A stretch of 64,000 nt of DNA from positions 377,443,331 through 377,507,330 of the forward strand of contig CM042688.1 in NCBI GenBank assembly GCA_023614405.1. The letters run 5' to 3'. This stretch comes from Avena insularis (Eukaryota > Streptophyta > Magnoliopsida > Poales > Poaceae). Each line of letters opens with the position of its first letter. Position 1 is the stretch's first letter. The notes under the pieces are model-generated. The model saw nothing but the letters and a program-made list of their open reading frames with translations, ran no database searches and was not told the origin of the DNA. Below are positions 22,327 to 33,505 of the stretch, one piece after another. Position numbers and translations under genes: made by a program.

Positions 22327-25300
22327 CTACAACAAGAGAACGTTGGTTTGTTCCTCAAAGAAGTCGACGATCTCTTCTGCTGGGCGATCCACCGCCTGGT
22401 AGTGCGACACCATATTCCAGGCAGAACCTGCTGGTGGGGCAGGTGGCCCGCCGCAATTGCCACAACGTCTGCGTCAGGCCTATGCAGTCGCACCAACGAT
22501 AGAGCGGCCTTGGCACCAGCCACCAACTGTTGCCTCACACACTCGTGAACCGCGGCCAGGTCTTGAAATTTGGCACGGAGGGCCAGCAAGCTTGATGGGG
22601 TAACATCCAGCGGAAACATCATCCGATCAATTTTCTTCAAGCATGACTCCGACTTCTTCAGAAAGTGCATCACTCGCGACGTACGATCCTGCAGGGTCGC
22701 CAGCGCAATCGCACGATCATGATCTACCCAGAAGTACCCACTCTCTTGAAGTTGCTCCTGGGTCAGATCATGCATACGAATGGCAATTCTCTCCTTCTTA
22801 TCTTGCAGATGATGCGCGCTGACAACTATACGAAGCCAAAACAGAAGCATAAGGACAGCGCACCATCGCGAATTGGTCGCCCAGCTGCGTCACCTCGCCA
22901 AGCAGATACTGTTCTCGGGCGGCGGCCTTCTCTGCCTTTGACTTCCATACATCCGCGTTACCTCGGAGCACGGGAAATTCATGCTCTAACTGCTTCACGT
23001 GGTCACGTAGTCACAAAAGCAGCGACAGCTCATCCACCCTGTAGCGCGACGGTGCTAAGGTATCATCAAGGGGCGGCGAGTCCTGAGGTTCCCTCAAAGG
23101 ATCACTTGATGCACCCTACCACAAGCCAAGCAAGAAGCGAATAAGAAGATCAAATCGACACATAGACAAAAGATTTGAGTGCATTCAAGAATGGCAAAAA
23201 GTATTAGCAGATACAACCGCCAAAGGCATGTTCTAGACAAAAGGCATAAACTAATCAACTATTACAAAACTACTGAGGCGCGATTGGCTTCTTCGACTTC
23301 GACAGCTTAGGGGGCTTCATCGAGTCCGTGGCAGTGTCAGATGCCACTGACTTTTCGCCAGCCCCTGATGACGCAACCTTCACTGCCTTCTTGGCTCGCT
23401 GCAGCTCCTCAGAGTACTTCGCAACCGTGTTAATCAACTGTGGCCCATACTTGCGACAGGCAGTCGCGAAGGGAGCAAAGACTACCTGTTGGCCATCCGC
23501 GCTAACGGGCATCGCCTTCGAAACCGTTGCAGGATCAACTTCAATTCCGTGGGCCTGCACCATGGAAAGTGACATGGACGTGCCAGCCGCACGGAGCGAG
23601 TTCTTGAAGGATGCAGGAACACCCCTGGCGAGAGACTCCACCAGCTCGTTCATGTTCTCGATTAGCTCCGCCTTGGTCACTAACTCCTCCCAGAGGCGAC
23701 TGAGCATGCCCTTGGCCTTGGAGAGCATATGCTGAATGGCAGCGCTGCCGTCCTCGACTGCTGAAAGCGCACCCGCCAAAGCGTCGTCACGGCGAAGGGC
23801 CTGAGGATCGAGCGGCCGCGGCAAAAAATCGAGCAGAAAGAGATAACGATATCCAAAGCAAAGTACTAGAGAGGGCCCTGGCAATCGCAATAAGCTGTTC
23901 TTCGAACAACTTCTCCCTGGCTGCGAAGGAGGCACGCAGATCCTCTTTGCGCCTTTGTGCCTCGTCACGCGCCGCGATTGCCTCATCGCGACCCTTCACA
24001 GCCACGGCGAGTGTTTTCTCCATGGTGGCAGCGTTGCACAAGAGGGCATTATGTTCAGCTACAAACCAAAAAGGATTGACTATCAGTCGACTATATAAAA
24101 AGGAGAAGAAGAAAAAACGGAGAACACTTAATTTCGACCACACGATGACGTGTCTCCAGCATTGCATTCTGGCGGCCCATCGCAAGCACTTGCTCCGCCA
24201 AGTGAGCGGCTTCCTTCACAAGGAGCTATCGCACAACAAGGGATCAGCAGATGCAATATATAACATCGACTGCAACATTAAAAGAAGAAATCCTACACTT
24301 ACATGATACTCCAATGACTCCAAAGTTGTCTGCTGTACCATCATCCGGGCAACCATTCGATGCTCCCCTTCATGCGGAGAGCTGGAAGAGTTGTGCCTAG
24401 AGTGGGCCGCCAATGGAGGGGAAGGAGCACGCTCGACCTCTTTCTTGGCCCTTGAGGTCGCGACTCCTGATTCTTTAAAAAATTGGACGTCGCCAGAAGA
24501 TGACGACGCCTCTTGACTGCAAAGACAAAATCAACATCAAGAAAAAGGCAAAATCTAGAGCCGAACCAAAAAGGACAAACCTAGAGAAGAGCAAACAAAC
24601 TAGAAAACTTACCAATCAAATTTATCAAAGTCAAAAGTTGGTTCTCCCGACTCTGACGAAGACTCCTTTGGCAGTCGCATCTTCTTGCGAGAAGACGGTG
24701 CCACAACGGTCACAGGAATGGCAGGGATTGGCGATCCCACACCAACGCCTGCACCTTCCGGAGTCAAAGGAGACGACGCATCGGAATCATTGCTGTGCGA
24801 ATGCTTGCGAGTATCCAGACTACCCGACTCGGGGGCTTCCTCTTCCACATCAGATAGGACGGTCAATTCCGACTCGTCCTCTTCCAAGTCATCGCGAGGG
24901 ATAACCCCCTTAGGAAGAGGGGGCATACAGGGTGACACCGCCCAATCCTGTATACAGACAACAAATTCAGCACAAAGCAAAGAAACAGCAAAGAAGCAAT
25001 CAACAAACTAAGCTAGTACGTAGCACAATTGTACCTCAGGAGGAGGGTTAGAAGCGTCGAACGGGGGAACGACTGGCTCACTAGGAAGCACATCCTTGAT
25101 GGTGTATGTGGTCACCAGTCGAACCCTTTTATCCACCGCACTCGTGGACATGCCATCGGCAGACACGCGATTGACATCGTCAGCGCCAGCCCACTGAAAC
25201 ATGGGGTGGACTCTGGCCTGCAGGGGCTGGATGCGACGGTGCAACCACGTGCGAATGAGAGCGCAGCCTCCCTCCTCTTTTCCTATGCGACTCTCGAGGT

Positions 25301-26060
25301 CACAGACAAGCTCGTACAGCACATCTGTCTCCGCGGACATGCCAGGTATGACTACATTCTTCCAGGATCGCCTCCTCTTGCAAGGCGTTGCGGTATCCAA
25401 AGGTGCGAGTCCGAAGTGGTCTCCGTGGGCCTTCTGGTCGCAAACGTAGAACCACTTGTCCCTCCACCCTTGGACGGACTTCATCAGCTTGATGTCGAAA
25501 TAAGTGGCGGATGGATCAACGTGGATTCCGCAGCCGCCTACATCATAGACTAAAGAGCCAGACGCAGATTGGCGCTACAACATGAAGAGGCACTTGAAGA
25601 GGCCGAAGTGCGGCTCGATTCCGAGCCAGCACTCGCAGAGGGTGATCAAGCAAGAGATATGGAGGATAGAATTCAGGGACAACTGATGGAGCTGAAGCCC
25701 GTAAAAACAAAGGAGACCCCTGAAGAAGGGATGCAGGGGCAACGAGAGGCCGTGAATGATGAACGCCAAGAACATCACTTGAAAACCAGCGGTAGGAGAG
25801 GGGATTATCTCACCACTAGAGAGACGCGCGCGGTGACTGCGGTGGACAGCACTCCGTCTTGACGAAGAAAACGGAGATCAGATGACTTGATGATGGACGG
25901 ACGCCACGCGCCATTCGTGACGTGGGTGCCCGTGCCCTTCTTCTTTCACGTGGCGGTATTGAGTACCCGTGGCGGAGCCGCTTCTTCTTCACCGCGATGG
26001 CGGTAGATGAATCGGCAGCACCTCCCTTCTTTTTTCCCTTTGCGCGGCGGCGATGCGACC
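22327..26060 (-). pseudogene. Antisense accessory gene of Tat element, copy 2 (decayed)
   Basis: Homologue of 9869-13660. The start codon is lost: the position of the copy 1 ATG reads AAG on the minus strand (near 26040). The donor at the copy 1 11738 position reads TTAAGT instead of GTAAGT (near 24131). The acceptor region of another intron is deleted (near 23810), and 43 bp are missing near 22868. The conserved blocks are still readable: KSVQGWRDKWFYVCDQKAHG near 25480, a better preserved FFRGLLCFYGLQLHQLSLNS near 25730, and coiled-coil segments 24050-23270. The frame extends past the copy 1 stop to a TAG at 22327. Copy 1 is the better template for exon mapping. Confidence 0.7.
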
Positions 26061-26540
26061 AGAGAAAGTAGCTGGGAAATGCGCGGAGCTGGTCCAGTGC
26101 CGTAGAGGAAAAGAAAACAGAGAAAGCAGGGGAGCGGCGGCAATGGCGATGAAAGAAAAAAGATGAGCGAAAGCAGATGTGAATTTTACCATCACAGCAT
26201 CACTACTTAGCCCCTGGAAGATGCAATCCAACGGCTCAGAAAAACCCTATTGGACGCGTGGGGTTCATCTTGCTCGACACGTGGAGGAGCTGAAACACGA
26301 ACAGTCCCCCCACTACTCCCAATACGTGCGGAAATCGAGGAGGCACAGTTAAAATAAAGATTACGCACGCCTGATCAAATCAGAGTCAGGGAATGGGACC
26401 CACCGCTCGTCACGTCCCGTCAAACTCGCTCACGCGGGTAACTGACGTCATTAAATCGTCATCACTGACGTCATCAAAATATACGCAGCAGAAGACTTCG
26501 ATTACTTTAGTTCTTGCTCGAGTCTTCGACTCCACCAAGC

Positions 26541-26810
26541 ACTCGGTGGCTACTCCCATAGGGAGCGCTAGTCGCGCACCCTATGATTTTCTTTATTCTT
26601 CTTTTTTCAGGAGCATGGGCAATCAAAGCAAACCCAACCACTCGAAGCATGATTCGACTATGGACATGGGTTACTCCCATAGGGAGCGGCGGAAGTAAAT
26701 TTCGACTGAAACAAGCAAACAAAAGACGATAGCAGTCGCAAAAGTTATTTAGTCCCTGCATGAGTCTTTGACTCAACCAGGCACTCGGGGGCTACTCCCA
26801 TAGGGAGCGC
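26541..26810 (+). repeat. PPT-like tandem modules, Tat copy 2 3' region
   Basis: Three modules begin at about 26541, 26670 and 26784, corresponding to 14161-14430. The last holds the exact 12-mer at 26784-26795. The first has one substitution (CTCGGTGGCTAC). Confidence 0.8.
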
Positions 26811-27374
26811 TGGTCGCGCACCCTATGATTATTTGTACAAAGTACTGTGTGGCGATAACATCCACAATCGAAGTTTATGGCGACACCGCCTCATAAATTT
26901 TTCCCTACAAAGAGACTGCGTCTCCTGGGTTACCCGAATTGTCTCCGCGATGATAAAATTCGGATGCCGCGCTTATAGCGTGAAGGTAAGACCTGAATAA
27001 GGCCTGGCAACGCATTTGCTGCGCACTACTAGAAATATATCCATGCCTACAGGTACGATGAATATGCCTTTTCAGACGCGTCGAGTGCTCACACCCATAT
27101 ACTGGAATTTGACTCCTGTAAGACCTCCGCAGCTTGAGTCGAATTACACCAGCACTTTTCCGGATTCGAGTCCGGGGACTCGAGTTTGGGTAGGTGGCGT
27201 TGTTTTACCCTAAGGTAGTTAACTGATGCCGATACATCGGTTAAAATCAGGCACGCACACCATCAATCCCTATGACACGGACAAGCAGTCAAAAAATGTA
27301 CTCAGTCATGCACTCAAAAGACTTCATAAAGTTTCCAGTCGAATCTACGATTCCACTAGACACTCGGGGGCTAC
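26811..27374 (+). other. Tat copy 2 3' terminal noncoding DNA and polypurine tract
   Basis: No gene seen. It ends with CTCGGGGGCTAC at 27363-27374, the polypurine tract abutting LTR 3. Confidence 0.75.
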
Positions 27375-27861
27375 TAACATGGGTATACCCTATAGGTACC
27401 CGAGCTTGGTATATACGGCCTAGATATGTAAAGTCCCACGGTGTTGCCAAGGCCCAAATGAAGGACTCGAGTAACCTACGAACTCTCGATTTCTTGAAGA
27501 ACAAGAAGAAGCTAAAGATAGAAAGTTTGAAGGGGAGAACCCTAACTTGTAACCGACTCGACCTGCTACCCGAGACCTAGCCTATCTATATAAAGGCTAG
27601 GAGAGGGCGGCGAGGAGGACACACGCAACCCTAGTTTCCACAACCCTTGCTAGATTTCATCTGCGCACCATTGTAATCCTCGATTTCTTTGATAATTCAA
27701 CAAGAAGACAAGAAGGAGTAGGGACCTCTATGAGGCCTGAACCTGGGTAAATCTTCGAGTCCCCTGTGTTAAACCCTCGTCAAAGTGATGTCTCCAGCGC
27801 TCCCTCCTTCTCCAAAACCCAAGTCCATAACAATGGGCATTGATGAGTTAAACCCTCATCA
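27375..27861 (+). repeat. Tat LTR 3 with rearranged 3' end (487 bp)
   Basis: Starts TAACATGGGT (TG to TA at the terminus). TATA box 27597-27604. Up to about 27768 it follows LTR 1. Then the expected 20 nt are replaced by ttaaaccctcgtca plus aagtg (27769-27787), i.e. an LTR end followed by the target duplication, after which the last ~74 bp of the LTR are repeated to 27861 and join host gag sequence. Confidence 0.85.
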
Positions 27862-27960
27862 AATTGAATTATCCATATTGAAATAAAGTAACTAACAGAG
27901 ATAAACAATACTCATAGTAGAAGTGTCCTTTACCAGTTCCACTCTCCAATAGCGCTTCAT
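27862..27960 (-). pseudogene. gag: E1 leader and gag start (N-terminal codons)
   Basis: Minus-strand ATG at 27876-27874 opens MDNSI and is then cut by the Tat array. Joining to 2485 across the AAGTG target site restores the same frame as the downstream gag. The 84 bp between this ATG and the primer site form the untranslated leader. Confidence 0.75.
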
Positions 27961-27978
27961 TCCCCGGCAATGGTGCTA
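27961..27978 (-). other. Primer-binding site of E1 (tRNA-Asp type)
   Basis: On the minus strand this reads TAGCACCATTGCCGGGGA, close to the tRNA-Asp-complementary site common in Athila elements and to the E3 site at 56132-56149. Confidence 0.75.
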
Positions 27979-27989
27979 GAAAATAGTCT

Positions 27990-29500
27990 TGATGACCCAC
28001 ATGTAAAGGGGTGTATGGTAGTATTTTCGATAAGTAAGAGTGTCGAACCCAACGAGGAGCAGAAGGTGTTGACGAGTGGCTTGGAGCAGGAATTTTCTAT
28101 AAATACTTAGCAAACAGGTTTTTAGGGGTTTTTGATAATGCACATAAATAAAGTGCGAGTAAATAAAAGACAATGGTATTAGATGCCGCAAGTGGCCCAA
28201 TCCTTTCTTTAGCAAAGGACAAGCCGGTTGTCTTACTTAAGAGGACCAAGCGTTCTCGAGGACATATGGGAATACTATCAAGTGCTTTCGCTTCATATAG
28301 TTGATTAATCTTCTTTAGTTTTATAAGTGTTGTGTGGGTGAACCTGTGCTAATGTACTGACCTTCCTAGCACTAATACAGACTTGTGATTATACCCCTTA
28401 CAAGCATCCGCAACTACAAAAAAAGTAATTAAGATAAAAACCTAACCACAACCTTAAAGTCTAAGATCCTACACTTCCTTGTGCAAAGGTTTCCTAACTA
28501 GGGTTCAGGTTTCTGTCACTCTGGCAACCCCTACGATTAGTATCCAAATACACAATGCATTCCCCTAGGCCCATAAAGGTGAAGTATCATGTAGTCGACA
28601 TTCACATGACACCACGAGAAGAATAACACCACAACTTAAATAACAAACTATTGAATCTTTCTCAACACAATTCCACTACTAACAACATGACTTCTCCCAT
28701 GTCCTCAAGAACTAAACAAACTACTCACAAGACATCATATGTATCAGGATCAGAGATGAAATAATGATAAGTAACAATCTGAACATATTAATAATTCAAT
28801 GGTTCCACTCAATAGCATCAACTACAACAAGTAATCAACACCGGGAAAGTTTCCCCTAAGAATTATGCAAGATTCAACCCAATTGTTATAGCGGTACGGA
28901 GTGGTGATGATGGTGCTGGTGGAGCTGATGATGGAGATGATGATGATGATCCCGATGAAGTCTAGCTTGATGACGGTGTTGATGGCGATGATCTCCCCTC
29001 TCCGGGAAGGAATTTCCCCGGCAGATTTCTGCCTGCCAGAGAGCTCTTTCTCTCTCTGCAGTTTTCTGCCCCGCAGAGGCGTTGGAATCTTTCTATGGTC
29101 GCTCCCCGAGTCTTAGGGTTTCGGGAGGATTATATACGCCAAAGAGAAGAGCCAGAGGTGGGACAAGGTGGTCACACCACCTGGTGGTGCGGCCTAGGGT
29201 GGCCCGCGCCAGGGGTGGTGTGGGCCCCCTGTGGCCCATCTGGGCTCCCCCTTCTGGCTTCCTTCTTCTTCTAAAAAATAGGATTTTCCATATATTTTCT
29301 AGGATTTTATGATCTTCGCGAATTTCGCCTCCAAACAGTAACTTTTTCATCAGAATCCTGACTTCAGCGGTCCATCCTCCAAAAGTCACCAACCATGCAA
29401 AAACAAATGAAATAACATAAGTATCATCTCTTAATATGAAATATATCAATGAATAACAGTAAATTATGATATAGAATAGTGATGCAAAATGGACGTATCA
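27990..29500 (-). repeat. 5' LTR of Athila-like element E1 (1511 bp)
   Basis: In element orientation it starts TGATACGTCCATTTTGCATC (29500) and ends TGGGTCATCA (27990), followed by a short spacer and the primer site. The GC-rich U3 block is at 29150-29250. A GAT-rich microsatellite-like run lies at 28905-28955. A possible target duplication on the right is CATAT (29501-29505); the partner is off the window. Confidence 0.85.
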
Positions 29501-30930
29501 CATATTGATTACAAGACAAGAAGACATGAGTCAATTACTCCAATCCACGGAACGTAGCGCAACCATGACGCTTTTACGCGTAAGTTTACTTATAGTACCA
29601 TAAGATTCACGGTTTGACTTCTTAAGCCAGAATATCCAGGCCAACGTCTAGGTGATATCCGCCCAAAAAATAATGTATGATCAGTTTTTTGCCTTGTGTA
29701 GAAAGAGATAAGTTTTTCATACCTTAATTTCTTTGTTATTTATATCGTTTCAAAAGATCTATGTTTTCTATCAAGCTAACAACAACTATGAGCCTATGTC
29801 TATTTACAGGCATCCAAACATAGTCTCGGGGGCTACTCCCATTAGGAGCGCTCGTGCGCACCCGATAGAAATCCAATTGTGTATGATTAAAACAAAAATA
29901 TTCATGATTGAAAATACCTATGAGTTTTACATCAATGTATCCTCAAAAAGGTATCCTCACAGAGATTACTCCCATCGAGAGCCGGTATAAAGCATTAAAA
30001 CTATCTGATAAAAGTCAGAAATATTGGTAGCCCAGCAGGCCAACCACCAAAAAAATCAAAAATCTCGGATCGCGCTCAAACGCGACAAAAATCTGAATGC
30101 AATGTTCAGAAACATGAAGGTAAGACCCTAGGATTCGTCTTGTGTGGCCTGGTAATCGCACAAGAATGCGCTCTCCCAGTAAAATATCCGTATTAACGAA
30201 ATGATGAAAAATCTCGATGGACGCGTTGGGTACCCGATAAAATAGAAGCTGGAATTCAATATTCGATAAGACCTCCGCGGGCCGAATTGAATTACCCTAG
30301 TAGTAAATTCCAAGTTCAGGCCTAGGGACTTGAATTTGATGTAGGAAAACCTTGTTTTTGCCCAGGAGCAATTAACTGATTCCCGATCCGTCGGAATCAT
30401 CAGACTCGTTGTACCAAGTCACTATGAAAAATAAAAATAAAGAAATAGAAATAAAGCAAAAGAAGGAAAAAGAATCTTTGAGACTCAACCTGAAACTGCG
30501 GTTCAAGTAGAAGTCTCGGGGGCTACTGACATAGGTATGATTACTCGGATGCTTATAGTTTGCTACCCTATATTGGGTAAAAGGCTTCTGGCCCATGAAG
30601 ATTTCAGATGATAGTCCAAAGAAGCAGCTGACAAAGACTTTGATTGTATTAGGAAAGAGACTATGAGCCAACATTGTGTTGGTATTGTAATTACGAGTAT
30701 GTCAGACCTATTTGCATATAACTTTGAGACCCAACCTACTATATATAGGACATGAGAAGCCTAAGCAAGGGTACTAAAACTCCCAGGCAACTTGTAATAG
30801 TGCGATTTCCAAATATTCAGGCGACTTTGACTCCATTGTTTTCCTGACATCCGATGAAATCCCTATCGTTCTCTTTTGCGCGAAACCCTAAGTCCACCAC
30901 CATGGACATTTCCGAGGTTAACCCTCGTCA
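29501..30930 (+). mobile_element. 3' remnant of a divergent Tat-lineage element
   Basis: Older host of E1. The pol terminus is recognisable at 29540-29583 (NPRNVAQ, stop, RFYA; compare NVAQLRCFYP at the pol end of the tandem copies). The 3' noncoding region has the PPT-like module at 29825-29850 and a degenerate one near 29965, then the polypurine tract CTCGGGGGCTAC at 30515-30526 and the LTR at 30527-30930. The rest of the element lies beyond the left edge of the window, displaced by E1. Confidence 0.85.
30527..30930 (+). repeat. 3' LTR of divergent Tat element (404 bp)
   Basis: Starts TGACATAGGT and ends CCCTCGTCA; TATA-like TATATATA near 30740. Body sequence is largely unlike LTRs 1-3, but the ends match and an ATG at 30902 opens MDISEVNPRH, paralleling the in-LTR gag start of the tandem copies. 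Confidence 0.85.
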
Positions 30931-31570
30931 TTGTGTGTTTGCTACACACGTGCGCTACGAACATCGCCCACAGCCAGTTCCAGATTGGAGCCGCATGCAC
31001 GTCAATAGGGGGGACTGCCATAGGTTCATCACTTAACTACACTGGAGCAGAATATAGGGAGCAAATGTTCGAGGTGCCAATGTGGTTCGTGCTAACCCTG
31101 CCTCGCTAGAACTATGTGAAGTTTGATTATGAGCTGATTATGAGCACTCGCAACATCATTTTTGTAGCTAGTATTTGTCACCATGTAATGTACAGTACTA
31201 CGTACGTAGTACTTTCATACTGTATTATAGTATTAGTACTTGCAACATCATTTTCATTATTGCTTGTACTAGGCACCATGTACGTAATAATATACTTTCA
31301 TACTGTATAGTGGTATCAGTACTTGCAACATCATTTCCGCTATTGCTTGTACTATACACCATGTACGTAATAATATACTTTCATAGTATGTGTTTGATGT
31401 TTCCCTATTCAAGCACTCAAGATGCCATGCCCAATTTTCTAGGCTATTAGTTTTGGCATGACAATTAGTAGTACTATATTGGTGGCAAGGTTTGCTTTGT
31501 CCACAACATTCGTCTAACCTTGCCGCATTTATTCCCTCGCCAGCCCTAGCCCCAGCCCTAGCTCTCTCTC
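30931..31570. repeat. Intergenic DNA with a 3-copy degenerate tandem repeat
   Basis: Units beginning with caacatcatt start at 31151, 31243 and 31326 (periods 92 and 83 bp) and share ctttcata and accatgtaatg/accatgtacg blocks. 30931-31110 has no recognised coding content. Confidence 0.75.
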
Positions 31571-32395
31571 ACACATCACTCCTTAATCACCATTGCGCTT
31601 CCCTCCATTGACGACCACCACCGCCGCAACTTACTCGTCTTAGGCGGGTCGGCTGCAGGCAGTGGGCCTGCAACCTCATCTATAGAGCCTTCGCATCCCT
31701 CAAACATCACGGTAGCAGTGCGATATGTACATAATCCCCGAAACCCTTGATCTTGATGATGAGATGCAGCCAAGCTTTTATTAGCGCTTAGTTAACATTG
31801 GGTTGGTGTTGAGTATAGTTCTCATCTAGTGCATTTAACCCGTTTGTATACTACAATTCATTTTTACACATGCAAGCTAGTTTCGGGGCTAGATCTACGG
31901 TGAACGGTAATAATAATTTCAAATTTTGTATCGATTGATCCATGGCTAATGATGATTTGGGAGGCCACTCGGCATGTTTTGCTTTAGATTGGTCTCAGGG
32001 GTGGAGGTCCCTTTAATTTGGGAAAGTTGGGGCAGCTACTTCCCTACCCTGATTTTTGCCAAAATTTCAAGCATATGTATGCATCTCTAGCATCGGCAGT
32101 AGATATAGCTGATTATATTCGTCTGTTTGTCTGTTCCTAGGTGTTCGGTATCTGTACTGCTCGATAAAGAACTGCACTAATGTGATGTCTATACCTTGAA
32201 AGTAGTATTAATATAACCGCCATTCATGCCAGCTAGAGTTAAGACTTTAATTTGTGTACTTCGATAAGAAAATTGCTCCACTTTACTTTCTTAGCTAATC
32301 TTGTATTGTACTCTATCAGCTAATACTATACTCTTTCACTATTATTGACTGTTGGTAGAGACATTATCTATCCACGGGATTTTTTTGCAGTGTTC
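31571..32395 (+). other. Probable 5' leader/intron of the B3 gene relic
   Basis: Pyrimidine-rich, CT/CCA-containing sequence at 31540-31700 looks like a plant 5' leader or first exon, followed by T-rich, intron-like DNA ending in ttttttgcag at 32385-32394, a good splice acceptor. No ORF above background is recognised before the acceptor. Confidence 0.4.
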
Positions 32396-32854
32396 GGGTA
32401 AGAAGCTCAAGGTTGGAGAGAATCATCATCAAAGAAGACAAGTGAGCCCTGTGTAGTCTGGATGGAGGGGCGAGCCAGGAACACCCACGTGGAAAACACC
32501 TGTGACGAGTTCTGCAAGATGCTGTTAATACCGGGAGGGTTCGACATGCGGAGCATATGCAACTCCTTTTTGCCAATGTTTGTAGGTGAGTATCCAGAGG
32601 CCATCAAGCTGAAGATATGCAAAGCCTACAGCTGGGCCGTCGAGCTAAAGAAGTAAGATGGCAAGATAATCCTTGATGAAGTATTGCTAGATTTTGTCAA
32701 AGCACATGACTTGAAGGTAGGATACTTTTTGGTATTCAAGAAGATTGCCACCACTTCCTTTAAGGTGATAGTATTTGATCATGATAACTGCAAGAAGGTT
32801 ATCAGATGTGTTGTCTATCACCCATCATTTGATGGACAATTTACTATATCGTAG
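32395..32854 (+). pseudogene. B3 DNA-binding domain (REM-like) gene relic
   Basis: After the acceptor at 32394 the frame that includes 32462-32854 encodes a plant B3 DNA-binding domain: FCKMLLIPGGFDMRSICNSF and VGEYPEAIKLKI in the first part, then DGKIILDEVLLDFVKAHDLK, VGYFLVFKKI and TSFKVIVFDHDNCKK. The spacing matches one B3 fold of about 100 residues as in REM-type transcription factors. A TAA at 32654-32656 interrupts the frame between KK and DGKI, and a TAG follows at 32852. A gtaggtgt donor-like string there and an acceptor-like tttgtatag near 32903 hint at a further exon. It is probably a decayed or captured gene; an unannotated intron is a less likely explanation of the internal stop. 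Confidence 0.7.
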
Positions 32855-33049
32855 GTGTATTAATGTTGTGACTATTCGCTTCTAATTATAATTATTTTGT
32901 ATAGAGGTGCTTGAACACCTTCCATTATCATGCATCGTGTTGGAACACCGTGGTACTTGATCGTGCTAGGCTCCAATGTGGAGGTATTTACTATACTACG
33001 TTTGCAGCAAAACTGCAAAAAACAAACATCTAATGTACTACTACTAGTA

Positions 33050-33235
33050 TTGTACTACCTCCTGTTCCATAGTATAATCCTTTTTAGAAAACTAAACAAT
33101 CATCTTGTTAGTTCGGCCGCATACAAGAGTTCTGCTGTGTTGGTGTACCTAACAATCAAGTGGGTAGGTGTAGTACAACTCCTGTATGCAGCGGAACTAA
33201 CGAGATGATTGTTCGTTGTACTATACTACTAGTAG
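33050..33235. mobile_element. MITE-like inverted repeat (Stowaway-like)
   Basis: The left arm (aacaatcatcttgttagttc, from about 33097) is matched by its near-perfect reverse complement on the right (gaactaacgagatgattgtt, about 33192-33212), giving arms of about 40 bp around a loop. The segment starts with ctacctcctgttccatagta near 33056, close to the Stowaway/mariner terminus ctccctccgt. Exact ends and TA target sites are not certain. Confidence 0.55.
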
Positions 33236-33402
33236 TAGTACGTATTATACTAGTACAAGTGTATTACTACTAAGTAGGACTACTATTTTTTAGGACAATA
33301 GAAGCTGTAAATAAACATCATCTGGTCAAACATGACAGCTGTAGTAACTCTAGTCGGCGTACACGGTAGTGTGCCGGCCTAGATGTAATGGCCTAGGTTG
33401 TG

Positions 33403-33505
33403 ACATGGTTAATTTAGCGAACGACTGCGTGCCAGCCAAGATATAAAATGCTCCAGGATTTCATATGGTTAATTTAGTGCACTACAGCATGCCAGCCAAG
33501 CTAAT
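33403..33505. repeat. Two-copy direct repeat (~60-bp period)
   Basis: atggttaatttag...gcgtgccagccaag at about 33406-33441 recurs as atggttaatttag...gcatgccagccaag at about 33466-33500. Lies just upstream of the F-box-like ORF. Confidence 0.6.

Larger units (their letters stand above)
2486..27861 (+). mobile_element. Tandem Tat-lineage Ty3/gypsy array: LTR-int-LTR-int-LTR
   Basis: Three direct LTRs (2486-2974, 14993-15473, 27375-27861) flank two full-length, same-orientation internal regions of about 12 kb. Each has gag, protease, RT, RNase H, aRNase H and integrase on the plus strand and a spliced accessory gene on the minus strand, the arrangement of the Tat lineage (RIRE2/Grande type). The outer ends carry one AAGTG target duplication and sit in the gag of E1, so the whole array occupies a single insertion site. 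The middle LTR is shared by both units: it is the 3' LTR of copy 1 and the 5' LTR of copy 2. Unequal homologous recombination between LTRs is the usual way to make such a structure. Confidence 0.9.

Noticed and set aside
28905..28990. GAT-rich run as a possible acidic-protein exon
   Set aside because: Simple repeat inside the E1 LTR; similar CATCAT/GATGATG runs occur at the same place in E3 LTRs (48740-48770).
30854..31109. Short ORFs crossing the end of the divergent Tat LTR as host exons
   Set aside because: They begin in the LTR, where they represent the in-LTR gag start, and run into unrelated flank without a recognisable domain.
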